In this document: piece by piece, positions 25,433 to 32,547 of the stretch
Layout: each line of letters opens with the position of its first letter
Numbering within the stretch: position 1 is the first letter of the stretch
Origin: Aridibacter sp965216195
GTDB taxonomy: Bacteria > Acidobacteriota > Blastocatellia > Pyrinomonadales > Pyrinomonadaceae
Length of the DNA: 64,000 nucleotides
Assembly: GCA_965216195.1 (NCBI GenBank)
Contig: OZ244151.1
Span: forward strand, 2,666,001 to 2,730,000
Direction: 5' to 3'
Program-made: the position numbers and the translations under genes
The notes under the pieces: model-generated
Seen by the model: only the letters and a program-made list of their open reading frames with translations
The model's database searches: none
Told to the model about the DNA's origin: nothing

Positions 25433-26456
25433 AAACTATTTTTGCCGTTTCTATATTTCTTTCGTCTGCCGTATCGATCAAATCCGCATATACAACTAGC
25501 GGTGGAGCAACATTGTTATTGGTTTGCTCTATTGCCAGACTGCTTTCGTTTTGCTTCCAAAATTTTTCTAATATCTCAAGCTCCCCGCTTTGGTCCCGGA
25601 CGAGGCCGTATCTTGCCTTGAGGAGATTCAAGTTTGAATTTGTGTAAATTGTTGCAATTTGAGGTCGGAGATAATTGGTTAAACGCGCCCCCCCGGTTTC
25701 TCCACCCCAGCAGCCGGAAAATTCGGCAATATCGATTTCGTTCCACCAGCGACCGATATTATTTGCATTATCCAGCTGATCGGTTTTTGTCGCACGAAAT
25801 CTTATTGGCTTTAGTTTTGGACGGAATTTTTCGCTGTAGTATTGCACCCAGCGTTCGATAAGCGTCTTTTTGTCGCGCAGAATTCTTTCGGTATTCCCTC
25901 TTTTTACGAGAAAGTTTTCCGCTTCGAGATCCTTCATTATCCTTCCAACCGAGCTTTTTGGTACACCGGTTTCGGCTTCGATTGTTCGGTAATCCTCATT
26001 TTCAAGACCGGGTTGGCTGACAAAAGCGAGGATCAATTTGATCCCGGCGGGACGAAATACACCAAGCGGCGGATCTTTTGAGGTCTTGATTTTGTTTCCG
26101 ATGATGAATATGTAAAGGTTTTTTTCTCTTAAAAATGCATTTCCGGCCGTATCGAAAAACTGTATGTTGAGATCGCGAAGTTTTTCGGCGTAAAAGGTGG
26201 AAATATATTCTGAAACAAGCGTAAGCGGTTCATTTAGCTCGTCTTTTCGGATCGACAGTTGGCTGATGATCGCATTGTTAACCTTTCTTTTTACTTCTAC
26301 GACGATGTGTTTCGTTTTGCCTGAAGGGGCTTCGTAGGTTAAATAAAAATCCGCTGCGGTCTCGGCGGCGCTTATCTTTCGATTATCGATAAATATTTCA
26401 GCACTTTTTTCAAGCGCATCTGAAGCTTTTTTTAATAATTGTTTTTCAGATTCCAT
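25389..26456 (-). CDS. AbiEi-like antitoxin with nuclease-like N-terminal domain and winged helix
   Basis: 355 residues. Residues about 35-115 read as a restriction-endonuclease-like fold: AADFYLTYEAP followed by KHIVVEVKRKV, i.e. an Asp then ExK spacing, and RDLNIQFFDTAGNAFL. A winged helix follows at about 150-190 (TIEAETGVPKSSVGRIMKDLEAENFLVKRG), then a domain WWNEIDIAEFSGCWGGETG typical of AbiEi_2-group type IV antitoxins. It should repress the operon and counter the downstream NTase. Whether the nuclease-like part is active is unknown. Confidence 0.78.
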   Translation of the reverse strand: MESEKQLLKKASDALEKSAEIFIDNRKISAAETAADFYLTYEAPSGKTKHIVVEVKRKVNNAIISQLSIRKDELNEPLTLVSEYISTFYAEKLRDLNIQFFDTAGNAFLREKNLYIFIIGNKIKTSKDPPLGVFRPAGIKLILAFVSQPGLENEDYRTIEAETGVPKSSVGRIMKDLEAENFLVKRGNTERILRDKKTLIERWVQYYSEKFRPKLKPIRFRATKTDQLDNANNIGRWWNEIDIAEFSGCWGGETGGARLTNYLRPQIATIYTNSNLNLLKARYGLVRDQSGELEILEKFWKQNESSLAIEQTNNNVAPPLVVYADLIDTADERNIETAKIVYDQYLADFTESDSW

Positions 26457-26606
26457 AAATCATTCCGTGAGATTAGGAGATGGAGTTATTCTATCATTCT
26501 GTCCCGATTCTTGCAATGTCCCGTGAAGGCGAGACGACCGGTGATTTGGGACGTGCATCGTTTTTCAGGGCTGGCGCAATTCTTGTTGCATGCCCCAGAA
26601 TGCACT

Positions 26607-26628
26607 TTGTCCCACACATACGGGACAA
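26607..26628. other. Perfect hairpin in the AbiE upstream region
   Basis: TTGTCCC (26607-26613) pairs with GGGACAA (26622-26628). Further GTCCC/GGGAC words occur within 26495-26580. The 26457-26760 stretch holds no credible gene; the repeats could be an operator for the AbiEi-like regulator. Confidence 0.4.
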
Positions 26629-26768
26629 GCCGAAACTCGGAACATTGTCCACCATCAGCATAAGGAGCACCGAAAAACGCAAAGAATAGCGAGGTCAAAG
26701 TTTCCTAACATTGCGAGGAAAATAAAGTATATCGACGGGTAATAGGAAACCTTATAGGAAACTAACGA

Positions 26769-26796
26769 AAGCCCGACTCAAAAACGAATCGGGCTT
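26769..26796 (-). terminator. Hairpin behind the tRNA remnant
   Basis: AAGCCCGA (26769-26776) pairs with TCGGGCTT (26789-26796). The position, directly after the tRNA 3' end on the minus strand, fits the original tRNA terminator carried along with the attachment site. No T-tract follows the stem on the minus strand. Confidence 0.5.
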
Positions 26797-26806
26797 CTTC
26801 GAAAAT

Positions 26807-26850
26807 TGGCTCCACAGGTTGGACTCGAACCAACAACCCTTCGGTTAACA
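26807..26850 (-). tRNA. 3' half of tRNA-Asn (GTT), likely attachment site of an integrated element
   Basis: On the minus strand the sequence reads from the anticodon loop (CTGTTAACC) through variable loop, a perfect T-arm (GTTGG, TTCGAGT, CCAAC), the 3' acceptor strand and an encoded CCA. The 5' half is absent: the bases before the anticodon loop do not pair with the 3' anticodon stem and no D-arm follows upstream. A tyrosine recombinase starts 190 bp away. This is what an att site left or created by integration into a tRNA 3' end looks like. Confidence 0.8.
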
Positions 26851-27039
26851 GTTGAATCTCGGCTGTAACATGACTTTTCGCACGTTTACAATTTACTTTC
26901 TGTAACTCTCTATAAACGCTTAGTTTACCTAATGCCCCTCTTTTGACAAACGATGTTTGATAACATACGTTAACATAGATTATTATCTAGGTCTTAGATA
27001 ACTTTTTAGATAAATCTGGATTTTGAGTGTGAGACTGAG

Positions 27040-28191
27040 ATGAATAGGAAAACTGGAAGAAAGCGTTCAGCTCCAAAATATTGGGTGGAGATCAAAGGGA
27101 AATTATATGCTCGTTTGCAATACAAAGCGGAAGGTGGAAAATACAAGGTTAAATATAAACCAATTGTTGATAAACGAACTGCTCGTCGTGTAGTCGAAGA
27201 AATGCGCCACGAAATTGTTGACCACGGTACTGAAACATTGGAGGCGGATAAGCTAACTTTCGACGAGCTGGCAAAACGGTATGAAGAAACAAAACTGGTT
27301 AAAGCCCAGTATTCAAACGGCGTGAAAGTTTCAGGTAGACGTTCATTGGGATCCGCTAAATCGCAACTAAAAGCTTTACAAAATTTTTTCACGGGTAGGA
27401 AGATTCGTTTGATAAAGGCTAGCGATTTGGAAAGATACAAAAATCGGAGGCTTAAAACTCCAACGAGCCGAGGAACATTTCTAAAAGTTGCAACGGTGAA
27501 TCGGGAATTGGAACTTCTTCGAGCAATGCTCAACTTCGCAATTCAAAATGGATGGCTTATTCGCAATCCGTTTATGTTAGCGAAAGGGTTAATTTCTAAG
27601 GCTGCAGAAGTGGAGCGGAATAGAGTTCTTTCATTCGAGGAAGAAGAAAGACTTTTGGATGTCTGTAAGGGCAGGCGTGTACATCTTCGTCCTTTAATAA
27701 TTTGCGCATTAGACACCGCGATGCGCCGAGGTGAAATGTTCAAAATGGTTTGGCGTGACGTAAATTTTGTTGCCCGGGAAATTCATATTCCTCAAACCAA
27801 CGCGAAAACTGAAAAATCCCGAATGGTAGGGATGACTCCGAGACTCATTGAAGAATTCCAAAGATTGTGGGATCAGTCCCCGAAGGAAAAAGGGGGGCTG
27901 GTATTTGGATTAACTCACACTGTTAAAACTTCATGGAAAACCGCTTGCCATTTAGCTGAGATTGAGGATTTCCGGTTTCACGACTGCCGACATACCGCAA
28001 CCACAAGAATGATCGCTTCCGGTTCGCCACACACCGAGGTGATGAAAATTACCGGACACACTCAGCTAAAGACTTTTCTGAGGTATTTGAATATCACTCC
28101 CGAAACGGCGAGTGGAGTTGCAACGCGTTTAGACGATTATCTCACCCAAAAGAAAAAGAACTCTGACGCAATTTCGATAGCAGTGAACTGA
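27040..28191 (+). CDS. Tyrosine-type site-specific recombinase/integrase
   Basis: 383 residues. N-terminal SAM-like core-binding domain (LTFDELAKRYEETK to ELELLRAMLNFAIQNGWL) and a C-terminal catalytic domain with the full set: Arg229 in TAMRRGE, a Lys in NAKTEKSR, His314 and Arg317 in HDCRH, His340 in GHT and the nucleophile Tyr349 in RYLNI. It is next to the tRNA-Asn remnant and reads away from it into the island, as integrases of genomic islands usually do. Confidence 0.93.
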   Translation: MNRKTGRKRSAPKYWVEIKGKLYARLQYKAEGGKYKVKYKPIVDKRTARRVVEEMRHEIVDHGTETLEADKLTFDELAKRYEETKLVKAQYSNGVKVSGRRSLGSAKSQLKALQNFFTGRKIRLIKASDLERYKNRRLKTPTSRGTFLKVATVNRELELLRAMLNFAIQNGWLIRNPFMLAKGLISKAAEVERNRVLSFEEEERLLDVCKGRRVHLRPLIICALDTAMRRGEMFKMVWRDVNFVAREIHIPQTNAKTEKSRMVGMTPRLIEEFQRLWDQSPKEKGGLVFGLTHTVKTSWKTACHLAEIEDFRFHDCRHTATTRMIASGSPHTEVMKITGHTQLKTFLRYLNITPETASGVATRLDDYLTQKKKNSDAISIAVN

Positions 28192-28377
28192 AAAACCTGT
28201 CCTTCCCTTTTTAACGGAATTCTTTGAAGAAGGGATTGCTAAGTTCCATTCGTAAAAGAGAATTTAGGACGCTAAAACAAAAGATTGGGCTGCCTCAACG
28301 TTAGAATTTAAAGAGATGAAAATCGCGTGAATGAGATTCTGCTTCGTACTAGACCCTCCATTCTAGGGTATCTTAAA

Positions 28378-28412
28378 TGAACGTTTACACAGAATTATTT
28401 ACAGTCTCACCG
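28378..28412. mobile_element. Possible IS256-type terminal repeat remnant
   Basis: ACGTTTACACAGAATTATTT followed by ACAGTCTCACC resembles the end of IS256-family elements as I remember them. No transposase is near. The 28192-28475 gap contains nothing else I can support. Confidence 0.25.
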
Positions 28413-28475
28413 TCTCTCAGAAAACATTACAGTATCTTGAATTCCCAGACCAATTAAGTTACTGTCTCGATAAAC

Positions 28476-29006
28476 TTAGAGGTGGCCATCGATCTTTTTT
28501 CCTTCAATTGCCTTGGCCTTCTTTTGCCACCATTTCTTAATGATTTTCCTATTTTTTGCAGATTCCACATACCTAAAGTACGCGTAAACACCATCTGTTT
28601 CCCAGTCTTTCATAACTTCTTCCGGCATCGCATCTGTAAACGGGATCTTTGTAATTCGATGCAACATAAAGAGCGCTGCATCGCCTACCTTAAAGTCTCG
28701 AACATGCGGAACTTCTCGCGGGTCCGGCATTACTCTTGTATCAGTTATTCTGGAAATGAGGCAAGGGATAGCCTTGCCTCCCTGCCTCATCAACCCATCA
28801 TAAATCCGATCACCGGCAATCTTATCTTTAGTGGGCATTCTCTTCATCTCATCCAAATGAGCGCAATGTTTATCGGCATACTCCGTTGATGTTGATTTTT
28901 TCTGATCAACCAAGTTGGAGTTCTTTTCAACCCACTTTATAGACGTACAGAAGCCCAATGTAGCGATGGCAATAAAATAAGCCAACATCAATTTTATTGA
29001 TATCAT
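28476..29006 (-). CDS. Secreted protein, candidate immunity protein of the caspase-like RHS toxin
   Basis: 176 residues with an N-terminal hydrophobic signal (LMLAYFIAIATLGFC). The core YDGLMRQGGKAIPCLISRITDTRVMPDPR ... VGDAALFMLHRITKIPF and DGVYAYFRYVE looks like a compact helical (HEAT-like) unit. GGAGGAG precedes ATG 29006. It lies 38 nt behind the stop of the RHS C-terminal part in the same orientation, the position where RHS immunity genes lie. The role is inferred from position only. Confidence 0.6.
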   Translation of the reverse strand: MISIKLMLAYFIAIATLGFCTSIKWVEKNSNLVDQKKSTSTEYADKHCAHLDEMKRMPTKDKIAGDRIYDGLMRQGGKAIPCLISRITDTRVMPDPREVPHVRDFKVGDAALFMLHRITKIPFTDAMPEEVMKDWETDGVYAYFRYVESAKNRKIIKKWWQKKAKAIEGKKIDGHL

Positions 29007-29044
29007 TTACTCCTCCATATCATTTCTGAATAACCTTCTATCAC

Positions 29045-30712
29045 CTATCGAGGGAAAAACAATTTATATCGACCTCCATCCGGAATTAAATATATTGGTC
29101 CTTTCTTTGGGGGAAACTTCCGATCAGTAATTCTATCAGGTCTTCCGGAAAAAATGGTACCTCGTGTAGCTCCGATAACCGTGACATCTAATTGATTAGC
29201 CAGTCTCTGAGCAATTCCATTCTTTAGTCTCCCTGTCCAACATGATTTCAAAAAGACTATCTGCAGGTCAGGAAGCTCATTGACAAGTGTACCAATATTA
29301 TTGTAATCGATGTTAGTGTCTGCGCCTGAGCCTGAGCCTATATGAATCTGAGTCGATGATCCATGCCCAAAAAAGATTATTCCCAAGGTGTGCGCATTTT
29401 TCTTTCGGTACGGTTCGTAAATTAAGTTATTTCGAAACCCATCAATAGTCGAAATGTTAGCCAGATGAACGAGGAATCCTTGCGACTCCAATCTCGCCTT
29501 TTCTGTGGCTGCTGCACGGTTAAGGTTATTTCCAAGATTATTTTCCCCCCTTCCCTGTTCCGCTACAAGAATGGTGAACGAAAATGTCACTGGACCCGAA
29601 TAAACTAAAGTTGGATTTGATAGCATCAAGCCAATGAAGCGTTTTAATGCCTTAGTATCAGTCATATCCGACTCAATATACTTGCGTATCGCGCGCCGTG
29701 CATCATTCGCGTCATGGTTATTTTTCAACCGCGCTTGATACGCCATGAGAAATGCGACCGTTCCGCCAGCTAAGCCCTCGTATATTCGCCCATTGTCGAA
29801 GCCTCCTCCGCTAAATCCGGAGCCTCCCGGATTGAATACGTCAAATCCACCACCGCACGAACTATACTCTGCGGGACAACCTTGGGCATTTAATCCAACT
29901 GGATCCGACAAATCTATGGGGTTATTGTGAACGTAAGCAAACAAATTCAGGCTCTGCGGGTTTGTAAGACTTGTGGATCTCATTCCCATCGGATCAACAG
30001 TAGTAAACCTTGATTGACCCGAGTTGTAGGTTCGATTCACAGCATAATCGAGACCAGTATGTTCGCTTCTGTCGTACGAGGTGAATCGTTGGTTTGATGT
30101 TGCTTGAGTTTCCGCGGTTATCTCTGTTCCGAAAGGAAGGGTAGCCTGCTCCTTTGCAGTATTTAATGTAGTATCAGTAATTAATTTGGTTCCGAGTCTA
30201 TCGGGATGCTGATACTCAAGCTTTTCACTCGAACCGTTCTTGGTGATTGTTGAAAGAAGACGTGTTCCGGCGTAGATGTAGCTTTTTGCCCATATTGGGT
30301 TCGTGGCCGTTTCTGTGTATTCTGCAACAACTGAACTTCCACCCCAAGCGTAGTAAGTCCTTGTTCCAGACGATTCTCTAATTAGTCGTTCGTTCGAATG
30401 AGCGAAAGTGTTTGCTTCAAGGACAGTTCCCGAATCCGTCTTGATATGGACGACTCTTCCAGCCTCATCGTATTCGAAACGTTGGAGGCTTCCATCCGGC
30501 GCCTTTCCACGCGTCATGTTTCCGGCGTGGTCGTATTCATGACCGGATGTCGTGATTCGGTTGGTGGCTGCGGCAAATGTCTGACTTGCAACTCCATCAA
30601 GTGGAATGGCTTGGCTATCCGCCGTTATTCCTGATTTCGCTGTCGTTTTCCTATTTCCATATCGATCATAAATGGTATGAAAAGGTAGGACGAGGTTGAG
30701 CGAGCTTCCCAT
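29045..30712 (-). CDS. RHS protein, 3' part, with caspase-like C-terminal domain (gene split by IS)
   Basis: The frame holds YD repeats (YDRYGNR, YDHAGNMTRG, YDEAGRVVHI) and the RHS core end (HPDRLGTKLITD, YDRSEHTGLDYAVNRTY, RFTTVDPMG, NLFAYVHNNPIDLSDPVGLN). The variable tip follows. It has LGIIFFGHGSS (His450) and LQIVFLKSCWTG (Cys491), the strand-His-Gly and strand-Ser-Cys pattern of clan CD (caspase/CHAT/C80) proteases. The first ~15 codons (30712 to about 30670) are IS sequence; true RHS coding begins near 30669. Joined to 32547-37043 it makes about 2,038 codons. Confidence 0.85.
   Translation of the reverse strand: MGSSLNLVLPFHTIYDRYGNRKTTAKSGITADSQAIPLDGVASQTFAAATNRITTSGHEYDHAGNMTRGKAPDGSLQRFEYDEAGRVVHIKTDSGTVLEANTFAHSNERLIRESSGTRTYYAWGGSSVVAEYTETATNPIWAKSYIYAGTRLLSTITKNGSSEKLEYQHPDRLGTKLITDTTLNTAKEQATLPFGTEITAETQATSNQRFTSYDRSEHTGLDYAVNRTYNSGQSRFTTVDPMGMRSTSLTNPQSLNLFAYVHNNPIDLSDPVGLNAQGCPAEYSSCGGGFDVFNPGGSGFSGGGFDNGRIYEGLAGGTVAFLMAYQARLKNNHDANDARRAIRKYIESDMTDTKALKRFIGLMLSNPTLVYSGPVTFSFTILVAEQGRGENNLGNNLNRAAATEKARLESQGFLVHLANISTIDGFRNNLIYEPYRKKNAHTLGIIFFGHGSSTQIHIGSGSGADTNIDYNNIGTLVNELPDLQIVFLKSCWTGRLKNGIAQRLANQLDVTVIGATRGTIFSGRPDRITDRKFPPKKGPIYLIPDGGRYKLFFPR
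30677..30687 (+). repeat. Left subterminal inverted repeat of the IS
   Basis: ATGAAAAGGTA, exact complement of the right copy. Confidence 0.85.
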
Positions 30713-30779
30713 GAATCGTTAAGATTCAAAATAGAATGGTTCGGGCTTTGCCTGCTCAACCTCGTTTTCGCCTTAGCGT

Positions 30780-30940
30780 GAATTGATTTGAGCGGCGGTT
30801 TGACTATGCGTATAAGCCACTTAGAGCTTGCAGTCGTAAATAAGCCGCCCTTATCGCATCGGGCCATCTTGAGCTAATAAAAGCTCGTATCAATATATGA
30901 TGCTCGCTTCGGCGAACGTCAAACACCCTTAATTGGAGGT
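30780..30940 (+). ncRNA. Structured left non-coding region of the IS (candidate guide RNA)
   Basis: GGCGGTTT (30794-30801) pairs with AAGCCGCC (30842-30849) around an inner GAC/GTC and TGC/GCA stem; GAGCT/AGCTC (30871-30875, 30882-30886) and CGC-TTCG-GCG (30905-30914) follow. IS110-family elements encode a bridge/seek RNA in a non-coding end. In the IS110 subgroup it lies upstream of the transposase, in IS1111 downstream, so this side is the second choice here. Confidence 0.35.
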
Positions 30941-30952
30941 ACTTAACGTTTT

Positions 30953-32365
30953 ATGAATTTAGCAGATTTTTTTGTGCGGAACAATTATTTTAATGAGTCT
31001 CAGCTATTCCTGGGTCTTGATCTCGGAAAGAAGACTTCGCAGCTTTGTGTTCTCGATCCAAACGGCAAGGAGTTGGCCAATTTTGCTTTTGCTTCAACGG
31101 CTAAGAACTTTGTTCTTATCGCCAAAGCATTGCGTAAGAATGATCACATCGCAATGGAGGTCTCAAACCCGGCCAATGCCGTGATGGCTATCTTTAAGAA
31201 ACATTCGAAGGCAAAAGCGGTTCTTTCAAATCCGCTCTTTACACGTGCGATCTCAAAGGCACGGGTGAAGTCCGACCGCGAGGATGCCCGCAAACTGGCC
31301 GACCTTAACCGGATCAATTATCTCGAGACGGTCTGGTCTCCGGATGAAGACACTCTCAGGCTAAGGCATCTGATCACCGACCGCGAGGCTTTGGTCAAAC
31401 ACCGCACGGCGATCAAGAATCAGGTTCATTCCGTCTTGGCCAGAAATCTGATCGAATATCAGTTTACCGATCTCTTTGGATCAGAGGGCAGGGAGTGGCT
31501 CAGGTCTTTGCTTCTGGCCGACGAACTCGATTCCTTTGAAAGAGACCGCATCTCGTTTCTATTGGGCGAGCTCGATCGTCAGAATGCCCTGACAGAAGAT
31601 GTCGATAAGCTGATTGCTTCCTTTATCCATTCAAGACCGGTCTTTTCGCACCAGCTTGATCTTCTTCTTTCGATACCGGGGGTTTCTTTGGCAGTCAGTG
31701 CCACCATTTTAGCAGCCATCGGAGATATCTCCCGCTTCTCCTCAAAACGGAAGTTCGCCTGCTACTTTGGCCTGACCCAAAGAATTAAACAAACCGGCGG
31801 CAAACCTCCACGTCCCGGAAAGATATCTAAACAGGGAAACAGTTATGCCCGCTTTATGCTTATTGAAGCCGCCGAACACTTCCGGCGCTCTCCGGTCATA
31901 TACAGAAATATGTATCAGCGGATCAAGAAGAAGAAGGGGCACAATGTCGCTATCGTTGCCGTTGCCAGAAGACTTGCCGAGGTAATCTATTCGATGCTTT
32001 CAAAAAACGAGGAGTTTATCTATGCACGTCCCCGTCTGATGGACGAAAAACGAGCCCGGATCAGAAAACTCGCCCGCGATAAGGCTTCTCTTAACCTCAA
32101 ACGCCGTCCATCCAATACGATCATTCGCGGAACCGCTCTCAGGGGAAGAGAGTTAAAAGAAGAGATCTTTAAGAGAGCCGCCGATGAGGCCTTGAAGATC
32201 AAGGATCTGATAGGTCTCGGTAAACGCCTAAGCGACGTATCCCCGACAGGCTTTAATCCAAACAAACCCAATCATATCGATTGGCAGAAACTACTAAAGG
32301 AGGTCGCTACAACATACGCCAAAGAATTGGCGGCAAAAAAGAAAAAATCCAAAGCCCCGGCATAA
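30953..32365 (+). CDS. IS110-family (DEDD) transposase/recombinase
   Basis: 470 residues. The N-terminal RuvC-like DEDD domain shows Asp23 (FLGLDLGKKTS), Glu69 (IAMEVSNPA), Asp108 and Asp111 (KSDREDARKLADL). The C-terminal Tnp20 domain has LLSIPGVSLAVSATILAAIGDISRF and KISKQGNSYAR with the catalytic Ser region near 292-297. GGAGG lies 13 nt before ATG 30953. About 100 extra Lys/Arg-rich residues at the C-terminus make it longer than most family members. The frame is intact, so the element may be active. Confidence 0.93.
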   Translation: MNLADFFVRNNYFNESQLFLGLDLGKKTSQLCVLDPNGKELANFAFASTAKNFVLIAKALRKNDHIAMEVSNPANAVMAIFKKHSKAKAVLSNPLFTRAISKARVKSDREDARKLADLNRINYLETVWSPDEDTLRLRHLITDREALVKHRTAIKNQVHSVLARNLIEYQFTDLFGSEGREWLRSLLLADELDSFERDRISFLLGELDRQNALTEDVDKLIASFIHSRPVFSHQLDLLLSIPGVSLAVSATILAAIGDISRFSSKRKFACYFGLTQRIKQTGGKPPRPGKISKQGNSYARFMLIEAAEHFRRSPVIYRNMYQRIKKKKGHNVAIVAVARRLAEVIYSMLSKNEEFIYARPRLMDEKRARIRKLARDKASLNLKRRPSNTIIRGTALRGRELKEEIFKRAADEALKIKDLIGLGKRLSDVSPTGFNPNKPNHIDWQKLLKEVATTYAKELAAKKKKSKAPA

Positions 32366-32536
32366 AACGAAACCGGGCTAAAAAACTAAAAAAGAATCAC
32401 TTCGGGGTGCGGCTGCATTATAACTATTTTATCCCGGGCATTACCGGTTTATTCAAAACGCGATACGCCGCATCCGTAGTTTCAGGCAACTTAAAAAAAA
32501 GATAGAGTTATTTGTCAATTATTGCAGTTTCTACTT
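32366..32536 (+). ncRNA. Structured right non-coding region of the IS (candidate seek/bridge RNA)
   Basis: AAACCGG (32370-32376) pairs perfectly with CCGGTTT (32444-32450), enclosing a CAC/GTG hairpin near 32398-32409. The subterminal-repeat layout assigns this IS to the IS1111 subgroup, whose guide RNA is encoded downstream of the transposase, i.e. here. Guide loops matching the RHS target were not identified. Confidence 0.45.
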
Positions 32537-32547
32537 TACCTTTTCAT
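32537..32547 (-). repeat. Right subterminal inverted repeat of the IS
   Basis: TACCTTTTCAT, complement of 30677-30687. Confidence 0.85.

Noticed and set aside
26480..26698. Several overlapping 60-75-codon frames on both strands
   Set aside because: They are short, mutually overlapping and Cys/Arg-rich without pattern; the region is better explained as regulatory DNA with GTCCC repeats.
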